Source: Polaribacter sp. KT25b (GTDB lineage: Bacteria; Bacteroidota; Bacteroidia; Flavobacteriales; Flavobacteriaceae). Taken from it: a stretch of DNA of 64,000 bases. Below the pieces are notes generated by a model. That model was not told the DNA's origin. It searched no databases and saw nothing but the letters and a program-made list of their open reading frames with translations. The stretch is from the NCBI RefSeq assembly GCF_900105145.1, contig NZ_LT629752.1, positions 2,204,001-2,268,000 of the forward strand. Reading direction: 5' to 3'. Both the position numbers and the translations under genes were made by a program. Shown one piece after another: positions 1 through 7,862 of the stretch (positions are counted from its first letter, which is position 1; each line of letters begins with the position of its first letter).

Positions 1-2
1 GT

Positions 3-785
3 AAAGGAAGACCAATTCCTGGTTTTAAACTTGAAAGTTCCCCTAAAAAAGTACTCTATTTAGATTTTGAATTGTCTGATAAACAATTTGAAAATCGCTG
101 TTCTGAAGATTATGAAAATCATTATCAATTTAATGAAAATTTTCTAAGAGCAGAATTACATACTGAATTAGAATTGCCCAAGGAATTTAAGAACATTGAA
201 GAATACTTATGTGCAACTTTGTCAAATATTATAATTGAAACAAAAGCATCTGTTGTAATTGTAGATAATCTTACCTTTTTAAGTAGTGAAAATGAAAAAG
301 CAAAGGATGCTTTAGTTTTAATGAAAACTCTTAAAAAAACATCTAAAACAAATAATGTTTCAATTCTTGTTTTAGCTCACACTCCTAAAAGAGATGATTC
401 TAAACTAATTACCAAAAATGATTTAGCTGGAAGTAAAATGCTCATGAATTTTTGTGATAGCTGCTTTGCAATTGGCAGTAGTTCTCAAGAAGCTTCATTT
501 AGATATATCAAACAAATAAAACAGCGAAATACAGAACATTTATATCATTCAGAAAATGTAATTGTTTGTAGTCTTGATAAGGAAACGAACTTTCTAGAAT
601 TTCACTTTGAAGATTTTGATTCAGAAAAAACACATCTAAAAACTTATGATTCTTCTAGTTCAGAGGAAAGAAATGAGCAAATAAGTTTTTTAGTTTCTGA
701 GGGATTATCAAATGTTAAGATTGCGGATAGGTTAGGATTGTCTGAGGGAGCAATTAGAAAAAGAAGAAAAAAACTAAATATCTAA
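3..785 (+). CDS. RecA-like AAA ATPase of a mobile element (5' end outside window)
   Basis: The frame is open from base 3, so the true start and the Walker A loop lie upstream of the window. The visible part has a strand KVLYLDFELS, a Walker B strand VVIVDNLTFL and a following strand ILVLAHTP, the order seen in RepA/DnaB-type RecA-fold ATPases (AAA_25 type). The last ~45 residues look like a helix-turn-helix (IADRLGLSEGAIRKRRK). Such proteins sit next to primase-like genes in Bacteroidota mobile elements, as here. The family call is by motif; replication rather than mobilisation is an inference. Confidence 0.7.
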   Translation, partial: KGRPIPGFKLESSPKKVLYLDFELSDKQFENRCSEDYENHYQFNENFLRAELHTELELPKEFKNIEEYLCATLSNIIIETKASVVIVDNLTFLSSENEKAKDALVLMKTLKKTSKTNNVSILVLAHTPKRDDSKLITKNDLAGSKMLMNFCDSCFAIGSSSQEASFRYIKQIKQRNTEHLYHSENVIVCSLDKETNFLEFHFEDFDSEKTHLKTYDSSSSEERNEQISFLVSEGLSNVKIADRLGLSEGAIRKRRKKLNI

Positions 786-790
786 GATAG

Positions 791-988
791 ATGGTTGCTT
801 CAGACATATACACAATAGCCAAAGCTCTTTCTAAAGAAGAGTTTATCAAGCTATCTAATATGTTAAGATGCGATATAAAGAAAAGTGAAATAAAACTGAA
901 AAAGAAATATGAGTTACCAGATTTCACAAAAGAAGATGGATTACGTTATTTATTAGAAAATCATATTCGGAAAATTAAAAAAACATAA
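791..988 (+). CDS. Small hypothetical protein in mobile-element operon
   Basis: A 65-residue charged protein, predicted mostly helical, starting 5 bp after the stop of the ATPase gene, so very likely co-transcribed with it. No domain is recognised. Its Lys/Glu-rich sequence (KKSEIKLKKKYELPDF) and position between an ATPase and a primase-like gene suggest an accessory protein of the same element. The stop codon abuts a 15-bp inverted repeat. Confidence 0.55.
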   Translation: MVASDIYTIAKALSKEEFIKLSNMLRCDIKKSEIKLKKKYELPDFTKEDGLRYLLENHIRKIKKT

Positions 989-1028
989 TCGTACCATTCG
1001 TACCTAAAAATAAGTACGAATGGTACGA
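989..1028. promoter_or_regulatory. Perfect 15-bp inverted repeat between mobile-element genes
   Basis: TCGTACCATTCGTAC at 989-1003 is repeated exactly in inverse at 1014-1028 with a 10-bp A/T-rich spacer. It starts one base after a stop codon and ends 10 bp before the next ATG. There is no T-run, so it is more likely an operator or replication-protein binding site than a terminator. Confidence 0.6.
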
Positions 1029-1038
1029 ATTTAATAAA

Positions 1039-1905
1039 ATGAACCACATATATAAGTACAGTTTAGATAGTTCTAGCAGAAAGTTTATCTGCCCTAATTG
1101 CAATAAGAAAACATTTGTAAAATTTATTAACAATGAAACTAATCAATATTTAAATCCTACTGATGGAAGATGTGATAGAGAAAGTAAATGTGGTTACTTT
1201 AAAAAACCTACATCTAATTGTATTACAAATATTGAAAATTGTATCACAGAAGTAATACAACCAACGTATCATAATACTATCGTTTTGCAAGAATTTTGTA
1301 ATACAAAACAACCAAGTAACTTTATAACTTATTTATTAAGGCATTTTGAAACACAAAATGTACTACAAGCTATTAATTTGTATCACATTGACACTACAAA
1401 CTATTGGCATAATGCCACAATATTTTGGCAAATAGATGCTAAAAATGTAATACATGGTGGCAAGATTATGTTATACAATTGTGATACAGGAAAAAGGGTT
1501 AAAAAACCTTTTAATCATGTTAGTTGGATGCATAAACAACTAAAATTAAACAACTTTGTATTACAACAATGTTTATTTGGTTTACACAACTTGATTAGTA
1601 TTACAAAAGGTGATACAATTTGTATTGTTGAATCAGAAAAAACTGCAATTATAATGAGTATTGTAATGCCTAATTTTTTATGGTTGGCTACAGGAAGCAA
1701 AACAGGTTTTAAACAAGAGATGTTACACCCCATAAAAGACTATGCAATTATTGCTTATCCTGATAAAACAGAATATCAAAAATGGGCAGAAACCACAGAA
1801 CTTTTAAATAAAAAAGGCTTTAAAATTTCTTGTAGTAATTTGTTAGAGAAAATTGATATTGAAAACGGAAGTGATTTGGTTGATTTTTATTTTGATTCGT
1901 TGTGA
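1039..1905 (+). CDS. DUF6371/toprim-type primase-like protein
   Basis: A 288-residue protein with an N-terminal zinc-binding region (FICPNCNKKTF, then RCDRESKCGYF at ~residues 45-55) as in primase zinc ribbons, and a C-terminal toprim-like region (TICIVESEKTAIIMS with the typical acidic strand, then YAIIAYPDKTEYQKW). This layout is the DUF6371 family common on Bacteroidota integrative elements. It probably belongs with the ATPase gene upstream in a replication or mobilisation module. Its shortness compared with full primases suggests that another catalytic subunit, if any, is elsewhere. Confidence 0.65.
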   Translation: MNHIYKYSLDSSSRKFICPNCNKKTFVKFINNETNQYLNPTDGRCDRESKCGYFKKPTSNCITNIENCITEVIQPTYHNTIVLQEFCNTKQPSNFITYLLRHFETQNVLQAINLYHIDTTNYWHNATIFWQIDAKNVIHGGKIMLYNCDTGKRVKKPFNHVSWMHKQLKLNNFVLQQCLFGLHNLISITKGDTICIVESEKTAIIMSIVMPNFLWLATGSKTGFKQEMLHPIKDYAIIAYPDKTEYQKWAETTELLNKKGFKISCSNLLEKIDIENGSDLVDFYFDSL

Positions 1906-1992
1906 ATTGAATTCAAATTGTATTTTTACGTGATAATTCACAAGTAATTGGTCTAAATTGACGAACATAACGGGGTATGTTTCTATAAACAA

Positions 1993-2137
1993 CGTTAGCG
2001 CTGATTTGCAATCCTTTCATGCATAGTGTATAGACAGAGATAAGCTGCAAACAAAATACTAAAAAAAAGGATTGTGAAACTAGATTGTACTTTCATTCAT
2101 CATTGGAATGGTCACGGATTACAAATCCGCGCCAACG
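1993..2137. repeat. REP-like inverted repeat pair
   Basis: CGTTAGCGCTGATTTGCAAT (1993-2012, then CC) and, in inverse, GGATTACAAATCCGCGCCAA (2116-2135, then CG) are near-identical 22-mers in opposite orientation. A third copy lies at 2386-2407 inside the tandem duplication. This arrangement resembles REP/BIME elements mobilised by RAYT transposases, but no RAYT gene is in the window. Otherwise 1906-2599 holds no credible gene. Confidence 0.5.
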
Positions 2138-2645
2138 AGTCCTTTATCATCAAATTTAAAACCAGGCTGCCTTACTTCAACTATATGATTATATAGTATT
2201 TTAAAATCTTCAAATTTTGAAGCATCCTGTATTTTAAATTTAATGTATAGCATAAATTATATCCGTTGTTTTGTGTTTAAAGGGCTTTAATTGTATCTCC
2301 CATTACCATTCCCTTAAAAAGTATGTGTTATTGCAGTCTAAAACCAAAAGAGTGATTTACATATACTTTATAATGGAATGGTCACCGATTACAAATCCGC
2401 GCCAACGAGTCCTTTATCATCAAATTTAAAACCAGGCTGCCTTACTTGAACTATATGATTATATAGTATTTTAAAATCTTCAAATTTTGAAGCATCCTGT
2501 ATTTTAAATTTAATGTATAGCATAAATTATATCCGTTGTTTTGTGTTTAAAGGGCTTTAATTGTATCTCTACCATTACCATTCCCTTAAAAAGTATGTGT
2601 TATTGCAGTCTAAAACCAAAAGAGTGATTTACATATACTTTATAA
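2104..2645. repeat. 270-bp tandem direct duplication
   Basis: Bases 2104-2373 recur almost unchanged as 2374-2645, with a few substitutions (for example GGATT versus CGATT) and small length differences. Copy 2 contains the last codons of the minus-strand gene 2600-3025, so copy 1 carries an orphan 3' end of that gene. A recent slippage or unequal-exchange event is the simplest origin. Confidence 0.85.
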
Positions 2646-3025
2646 CCTCTGTTTTTATAATCTTTAATCATATTATCTCTTTTTTTATCTACATCATTAA
2701 ATGATTTATCCCAAACCCAATGATTAGGAGTCATACAATTGTCATAATTAAATTGATAATGATTTATACATTTAGATTTCCATTTATCTGCCATTTCATT
2801 TTCTTGAAGATATTCTTGTTTCCCTTTTACTATAATTCCATCATAAGAATCGAATTTATAAGAAACAACAGGGCTAAAATAGACAACATCTAAACCTTGG
2901 CATGTGCCTCTATAATCACTTTCTATATAAGCAAAGTTGAATTTTTTAATGTGTTTTTGTGCATTTACTGTGTAAGTAGCTAAAGGGCTAGTAAAAAGAG
3001 TAAATAATAAAATAGTGTTTTTCAT
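2600..3025 (-). CDS. Small secreted hypothetical protein
   Basis: A 141-residue protein with a signal peptide (MKNTILLFTLFTSPLATYTVNAQ). The mature part has no recognised domain; it holds two cysteines close together (CINHYQFNYDNC) that could form a disulphide. It is the last gene of a minus-strand run of short secreted proteins (spacings of 6-55 bp) that look like one locus. Its 3' end lies within the 270-bp tandem duplication, so a second truncated copy of its C-terminus is downstream. Confidence 0.6.
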   Translation of the reverse strand: MKNTILLFTLFTSPLATYTVNAQKHIKKFNFAYIESDYRGTCQGLDVVYFSPVVSYKFDSYDGIIVKGKQEYLQENEMADKWKSKCINHYQFNYDNCMTPNHWVWDKSFNDVDKKRDNMIKDYKNRGYKVYVNHSFGFRLQ

Positions 3026-3031
3026 GATGAT

Positions 3032-3514
3032 TTAATTTTTACAAGTTGGGAATTTTTTAAAATAAGACTGGTAGTCTACATCAAGCTTAATGGCTTTTAA
3101 CGTTGTATTTGGTGTAGCGTATTGCATGGCTTCTTTTTTTACTTTTTCTTCTATTTCGGATACAGAAGTAGCTTCAAAATAAATTTTACCTACAAGTCCT
3201 TTGTTCCAAACTTTACCTGCTCTTAACAGCATTTGATAGGTTGAATTTTTCTCTAGTACTTTTTCAAAAGCTTCTTCTGTAATATTACTGCTCTCGTTGA
3301 TATTTATTTTAGCACAGCTGTATTTTTCTGGCTTGTAATATGCGTAAAACACATATTTAACCCCTTGATGGCTTACAATATTAGACCCGCCATACACGAT
3401 GCTTTTTTCCATGCGTTGGCTACACTCACAAGGATCATAAGGGCTTTGCGCATTTACTAAGCTTGTTATAGCAAGGGTAATGACTATAGTTAAAATTTGA
3501 ATTGTATTTTTCAT
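3032..3514 (-). CDS. Small secreted hypothetical protein
   Basis: A 160-residue protein beginning MKNTIQILTIVITLAITSLV with cleavage after NAQ, a clear signal peptide whose first residues resemble those of the next gene. The mature protein has an N-terminal CEC motif and a C-terminal cysteine (FPTCKN), so disulphide bonding in the periplasm or outside the cell is likely. It lies 6 bp upstream of 2600-3025 and 12 bp downstream of 3527-4087, indicating one transcript. No known domain. Confidence 0.6.
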   Translation of the reverse strand: MKNTIQILTIVITLAITSLVNAQSPYDPCECSQRMEKSIVYGGSNIVSHQGVKYVFYAYYKPEKYSCAKININESSNITEEAFEKVLEKNSTYQMLLRAGKVWNKGLVGKIYFEATSVSEIEEKVKKEAMQYATPNTTLKAIKLDVDYQSYFKKFPTCKN

Positions 3515-3526
3515 AGTTTCTTGTTT

Positions 3527-4087
3527 TTAAAATTTACTTCCAGAAGCATTTCGTTCTTCTTCTCGTTTTTTTGTGGCTAGGTATGCTAAGTGTTGGAAAG
3601 CTTTTTCTATTCTAGGTAACATTTCATCATCTTTAGTAAGCTTAATCTTTATAAAATCTTTATTGAAATCATCTCGTTTTCTCAATGGTTGCCAATCTCG
3701 TATGTAAAAAACAGAGTATGATATTTGGGAATAAGCCACCGCCTTCTCAGATGTAAATTCTAGATTCAGAGTTCTATACCACACATCTGCTCTTTTTAGT
3801 TTAGAAAGATCTATGTTAACTAGTTTTATCGATTCTTTAACGCTGCTTTCTAAATTATAAGATCCTTCACCTTCTATCGTTAAGTCTAATGAACTAAAAG
3901 ACAATTGTTTTATATCCATTGAACGACTTTCTTTGTAGACGTAGAAATTTAAATAATTCTTTTTAGTACTCTCAATAAATTCAACGGTTTCCTCCCAAGT
4001 AGCATCATTAGAAGCGTCTTGTGCGTTACAAAAAAATGTGGTAGTTAAGCATAAGCTTAATAAAATGGTTTTAATAGTTGTTTTCAT
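3527..4087 (-). CDS. Secreted hypothetical protein with tetranucleotide tract at its start
   Basis: A 186-residue protein with signal peptide MKTTIKTILLSLCLTTTFF. No recognised domain. Its C-terminus (LAYLATKKREEERNASG) is repeated as a broken fragment at 7452-7537, so the gene belonged to a local duplicated family. Nine AAAC units end directly before the ATG, where the ribosome binding region should be. Changes in repeat number would alter translation or promoter spacing, so this gene may be phase-variable; that is inference from the repeat alone. Confidence 0.6.
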   Translation of the reverse strand: MKTTIKTILLSLCLTTTFFCNAQDASNDATWEETVEFIESTKKNYLNFYVYKESRSMDIKQLSFSSLDLTIEGEGSYNLESSVKESIKLVNIDLSKLKRADVWYRTLNLEFTSEKAVAYSQISYSVFYIRDWQPLRKRDDFNKDFIKIKLTKDDEMLPRIEKAFQHLAYLATKKREEERNASGSKF

Positions 4088-4123
4088 GTTTGTTTGTTTG
4101 TTTGTTTGTTTGTTTGTTTGTTT
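4088..4123. repeat. (GTTT)9 simple sequence repeat at a start codon
   Basis: Nine perfect GTTT units on the + strand, read as (AAAC)9 on the coding strand, end immediately before the ATG at 4087 and start 7 bp from the stop of gene 4130-5452. Tetranucleotide tracts of this length are prone to slippage. Confidence 0.9.
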
Positions 4124-4129
4124 TTATAA

Positions 4130-5452
4130 TTATTTATTATTTTTAGGTTTAGCTAAGTTGTAAGTAATCCCAATAAAATGGCCTATTTCAAATTTTTGGT
4201 TGGTAGGTATTTCGTTTGTTCCTAATTCAATTGGAGTGTCTAAAGATAAGGTGTTGCTTAAACGGCTTACACGCCCCATAGCAATACCTGCATTAATAAT
4301 AATGCGTTCGTCTTTACCAATGGCAATACCTGGCCCTGCTAATATTTGAAATTTTTGATTTGCCGTTAACAAAATACCAAAGCTTAGCATTGGAGCTATG
4401 TTTCCATATCTTCTGTATTTTAGATTTATCATAGTACCAAATCCAAAATCATAAGCACCATTATCGTTTTCCATAATTGTTTTTTTACCTGGGTCAGTAG
4501 TACTGTCTATGGTAGAAAACTCAGCATCGAACAATGAAGTTATAAACATACCTGCACTTACGTCTATTTTTACGCCACCTGTAACCCAGAAGCGATAGTT
4601 GAAAACTTCAGGTTCAGAGTTGCTTTCTAGAGTATAGCGTTCTAAAGTTATATTTACATAATCTATATTTTTACCGTGTACATCTATAGGTAATGTGTAG
4701 CTTGTAAAATTGGCAGCAAACATTTTGTTAATAGCTGTAACTAGATCATCATTATATTTTTTTATGCTTTGCTGATAGGTAGTTATAAAGGTTTTTAAAT
4801 CATCATCTTTTGTAAAAAACTCAAAAGAGATTTTTAATAACTGTTGTTGTGTAAGGTTTTTGTTGTATTTTTCTTTAAAGCTTGTCCTTTGCTCTATAAA
4901 TTCATCTTGGTTTATGGTGGGTAAGTCTTTTAAACTTTGTAAATAATTGTCTACAGTACTTAGCAGTATTTTTTGGCTATTTTCTACCAGTTCAATGGCT
5001 ATTTTTAGAGAATCTTTTGTTGTTAAAGCATCACTGGATGCAAATGAAAGTACTGTTTTAGCATTTGTTAATTCCTCTGCATTGTAAGAACTAATTATTG
5101 TTTTTATGTTTTTTTGTATTTCAACAAGTTTAACCACTTTGTTTTTATCATCATTTTGTTCACCAGTAGTTTCTTGTTTTTTTAGAAGCTCTTCAATATT
5201 AACAAAAGATTCATCTTTAAAAATATTTACAAACTCATGTTTTATAACATACCTATACTTAAAAGGGTTTGCATTGGTTAATTTAAAAACCAATTGTTTT
5301 TTAGTTTTAATTTTTAAACCCTTAGTATTTATAATTGCGGGCTTGCTTAAATCTAACTCATAGGTTGTTGTTCCTTGGGTATCTTTTACTTGCGCATGCA
5401 AGCCAAAAACCATTAATAACAGAGCGGTAGTAAGAATTGTTTTTTTAATCAT
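4130..5452 (-). CDS. Secreted or outer-membrane hypothetical protein
   Basis: A 440-residue protein with signal peptide MIKKTILTTALLLMVFGLHA. Residues ~20-290 are predicted helical with an N-terminal beta patch. The last ~150 residues have alternating strands rich in Gly and aromatic residues (GFGTMINLKYRRYGNIAPML, then GHFIGITYNLAKPKNNK), like a small outer-membrane barrel or surface domain. It lies 53 bp after gene 5506-6099 and before the SSR-bearing gene. Function unknown; membership in the secreted-protein cluster is clear. Confidence 0.6.
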   Translation of the reverse strand: MIKKTILTTALLLMVFGLHAQVKDTQGTTTYELDLSKPAIINTKGLKIKTKKQLVFKLTNANPFKYRYVIKHEFVNIFKDESFVNIEELLKKQETTGEQNDDKNKVVKLVEIQKNIKTIISSYNAEELTNAKTVLSFASSDALTTKDSLKIAIELVENSQKILLSTVDNYLQSLKDLPTINQDEFIEQRTSFKEKYNKNLTQQQLLKISFEFFTKDDDLKTFITTYQQSIKKYNDDLVTAINKMFAANFTSYTLPIDVHGKNIDYVNITLERYTLESNSEPEVFNYRFWVTGGVKIDVSAGMFITSLFDAEFSTIDSTTDPGKKTIMENDNGAYDFGFGTMINLKYRRYGNIAPMLSFGILLTANQKFQILAGPGIAIGKDERIIINAGIAMGRVSRLSNTLSLDTPIELGTNEIPTNQKFEIGHFIGITYNLAKPKNNK

Positions 5453-5505
5453 AGTTGTTTTTTTAGTTAAAAGTTAATTGAGTTGCATGTCTTTAATTTC
5501 TTTAT

Positions 5506-6099
5506 TTACCCCCTAACTCCACTAACAGTAGAATTTCTAGTTTTTTTAATAGTATCTTTTTTGGTGTTTTCTCGTATAAATTGCTCTACATCTTGTAATA
5601 AATCTGTTTTATCATCTAAAAAAGGTTGTGTTTCTAATAGAATTTTATGACTTATATAGCGGTCTTTAGTATATGCCGTTGCTATTCTTTTTTGCAAAAG
5701 CTCCATGGCTTTTTCTTTGCTTGAAGCTTTAAATGCTTTAATGTATTTAAACGTTTTAGATGGACAATTATCACTTTTAATGATGTATTCATACACAACT
5801 ACATAATCAGATTTACTTACGTATAAATCCACTGTTTTTATGTTACTATCTTTACTAGGGTTTAACCTTTTTCTGTAAACCTCTATTATTTTATTGCGTT
5901 TTTCCGTATTTATTTTTGCGTAAATTACAAACGTTTTAAAACCTGTATCTACAGAACACCAATTGGCTAATTTGCTGTTGTTTATTAAAACGTAATAATG
6001 TGCGCTTTGTGCATAAAACTGATATTGACAAAAGCAAAGGAAAATAAAACAACAAAAGGTTTTGTTCAGCTTTAATTTTTTAAGTTTAATTGTGGTCAT
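5506..6099 (-). CDS. Hypothetical exported protein
   Basis: A 197-residue protein whose first ~30 residues (LKLNKTFCCFIFLCFCQYQF) form a hydrophobic, Cys-rich signal or anchor. The rest is basic and mixed alpha/beta with no recognised domain. It sits between the FGE-like gene and the 440-residue protein in the minus-strand cluster, with gaps of 43 and 53 bp. A partner role with the FGE-like protein is possible, but nothing in the sequence shows it. Confidence 0.5.
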   Translation of the reverse strand: MTTIKLKKLKLNKTFCCFIFLCFCQYQFYAQSAHYYVLINNSKLANWCSVDTGFKTFVIYAKINTEKRNKIIEVYRKRLNPSKDSNIKTVDLYVSKSDYVVVYEYIIKSDNCPSKTFKYIKAFKASSKEKAMELLQKRIATAYTKDRYISHKILLETQPFLDDKTDLLQDVEQFIRENTKKDTIKKTRNSTVSGVRG

Positions 6100-6142
6100 A
6101 ATTTTTGTTTACATTTTATTGTATAGCCTTATTTTTTAGGAC

Positions 6143-6889
6143 CTAAAAAGAAACAACCCGAAAACCATAGGGGCTGAACCTGTTATCTGGCCTTCGGTTG
6201 CTACGGTAGGCAACACGACAGTAGGAAGCCTCGTAGTTCCAACTACCACCACGAATCACCTTACCATTTGCCCGAGCTGTATTTTTTGGGTTTTTACTTG
6301 GGCTTGTGCTATAATAATCACTTTTATACCAATCTAAACACCATTCCCAGACATTCCCGCTCATATCATACAGCCCTAATTCATTGGCTTTTTTTTGCGC
6401 TACTGCATGTGCCTTATCTCCCGAGTTATCTTCATACCACCCTGCAGTTGCCATGCTACGGCCTGCAGCATATTTATAGCCCTTACTTTGGTTGCCACCC
6501 CTAGCTGCAAACTCCCATTGGGCTTCGGTGGGTAGGGTTATGTTTTTGTCTAATTTTTCACTTAACCAATCGCAGTAATTTATAGCATCATTCCAAGATA
6601 CGTTTACTATTGGGTCGTTACTATTCCAACCCCAATTTGGTTCTTCGGGCATATTTACACCTGTGGCGTTGCAATAATTACGGTATTGCGCTACGGTTAC
6701 TTCGGTTTTGCCTATGTAGTAATCGGTTAATGTTACCTGGTGGGTGGGTTGTTCATCGTCTCCTCCTAAACCGTGTTCATCGCCCATGGTAAAAGTGCCT
6801 CCTGTTACTTTTATAAATTCTGGTGTTTGGGCTTGCGCTGTGGCTATTATTAAAAATAGGGTTGCTATTAGTGTTATTGTTGTTTTCAT
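6143..6889 (-). CDS. Formylglycine-generating-enzyme (SUMF1/FGE) domain protein
   Basis: From the ATG at 6889 the protein has signal peptide MKTTITLIATLFLIIATAQAQ; an ATG at 6910 would put seven extra residues before it and is less likely. The mature part is one FGE-sulfatase domain: FIKVTGGTFTMGDE at the N-terminus, IGKTEVTVAQYRNYC, LPTEAQWEFAARGG, LYDMSGNVWEWCLDWY and the terminal signature RGGSWN...YGFRVV. Many Bacteroidota members are not sulfatase activators but secreted partners of surface systems. The neighbours here are small secreted proteins and no sulfatase is visible, so substrate is unknown. Confidence 0.85.
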   Translation of the reverse strand: MKTTITLIATLFLIIATAQAQTPEFIKVTGGTFTMGDEHGLGGDDEQPTHQVTLTDYYIGKTEVTVAQYRNYCNATGVNMPEEPNWGWNSNDPIVNVSWNDAINYCDWLSEKLDKNITLPTEAQWEFAARGGNQSKGYKYAAGRSMATAGWYEDNSGDKAHAVAQKKANELGLYDMSGNVWEWCLDWYKSDYYSTSPSKNPKNTARANGKVIRGGSWNYEASYCRVAYRSNRRPDNRFSPYGFRVVSF

Positions 6890-6893
6890 GTGT

Positions 6894-7436
6894 TTATTTA
6901 TTAAATTCATCTTTTATTATTTGATCTTTGTTTTTGCGTTGCTTTTTAATTCGTTTCGATTTTAATTTTGCGGAGTAAGCATTTTTATCAGATTTAAAAT
7001 GCAAACCTCCTTCTGCTAAAAAAGAACCTTGCTTAATCATCAATCCATTATACGGGCAATCTTTATAGCCGCAATTATGTTTAGAATAAGCTCCAAAATT
7101 TCTATGTTTAATTTTCTTTTCTGATAATATTTTTTGTTGGTTGGCTATAATGTCATTCCATATTTGTTTTTCATCAGCAACCGTTAACTCAAGACCTAGA
7201 GTTGTTAGATCAAAATAAGTTTGAGGATCTTTTAATTGATAAAAGTTAAATGTTTTACCAAAAATAGAATTTGCATAATCTCTTATTTCAATTTTATCAT
7301 CTAATTTAAGATTTTCATTTTCACAGATTGAACGATACATGCCTAAAGTGTTAAAGTCTGAATATTTTTTATAATGGTCTATAAATTGAAAATATTCGCT
7401 TTTATTGAGTTGATTAAATTTCTTTCCTATTTTCAT
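6894..7436 (-). CDS. Hypothetical cytoplasmic protein
   Basis: A 180-residue protein without a signal peptide, unlike its neighbours. It holds a CxxxxC pair (HNCGYKDCPYNGLMI) resembling a small metal site and a very basic C-terminus (KLKSKRIKKQRKNK). Its stop lies 5 bp upstream of the FGE-like start, so the two may be co-transcribed. No recognised family; binding to nucleic acid through the basic tail is only a guess. Confidence 0.5.
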   Translation of the reverse strand: MKIGKKFNQLNKSEYFQFIDHYKKYSDFNTLGMYRSICENENLKLDDKIEIRDYANSIFGKTFNFYQLKDPQTYFDLTTLGLELTVADEKQIWNDIIANQQKILSEKKIKHRNFGAYSKHNCGYKDCPYNGLMIKQGSFLAEGGLHFKSDKNAYSAKLKSKRIKKQRKNKDQIIKDEFNK

Positions 7437-7451
7437 TTTTTATTTTTTATT

Positions 7452-7537
7452 TTAAAATTTATCGCCTGAAGCATTGCGCACTTCTTCTCTTTTTTTTGTG
7501 GCTAGGTATGCTAGATGCTTAAATGCTTTTTATATAC
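7452..7537 (-). pseudogene. 3' fragment of a paralogue of gene 3527-4087
   Basis: The minus-strand translation ends HLAYLATKKREEVRNASGDK, almost the C-terminus of the intact gene at 3527-4087 (LAYLATKKREEERNASGSKF). The similarity stops abruptly near 7537 and no start or upstream part remains. It is a remnant of a duplicated gene, showing past gene-family turnover in this cluster. Confidence 0.75.
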
Positions 7538-7586
7538 CAGTAATTATTTTGGTTAATGATTAATTATATCTTGAAAATAAAAATTA

Positions 7587-7769
7587 TTAATTTTCATTTT
7601 CACATTTATTAAATTTTTGAAATACCACATCTATTGGGATTAAAATTCCTTTTATTTGGGTTAGAGAATTAATAACGTACTTACGTTCTTCAATAATAAT
7701 TTCAGAGTCATCTTTATTACAACTATTGAATAAAGTGGCGATTGTTGAAATAAAGAAAAGATTTTTCAT
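7587..7769 (-). CDS. Small putative lipoprotein
   Basis: A 60-residue ORF starting MKNLFFISTIATLFNSCNKD. The sequence around the cysteine (LFNSC) is a loose lipobox followed by Asn-Lys-Asp-Asp, common in Bacteroidota surface lipoproteins. It may be the truncated head of a once longer gene, since it lies beside the fragment at 7452-7537. Short and unsupported by family, so only moderately likely to be expressed. Confidence 0.4.
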   Translation of the reverse strand: MKNLFFISTIATLFNSCNKDDSEIIIEERKYVINSLTQIKGILIPIDVVFQKFNKCENEN

Positions 7770-7862
7770 GATTTAATTTTAAGTTTGAAAAATATGGATA
7801 TTTCAATTTTCATACAATACCTATTAGTAGGTAGTTTTTGTTATACAATTCATTTTTTTGTA

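Noticed and set aside
1985..2000. attC-like end AAACAACGTTAGCGC at the left of the window
   Set aside because: It lacks paired arms and an apical hairpin, and the following bases match the REP-like 22-mer found inverted at 2116-2137. Similarity to GTTAGC is probably chance.
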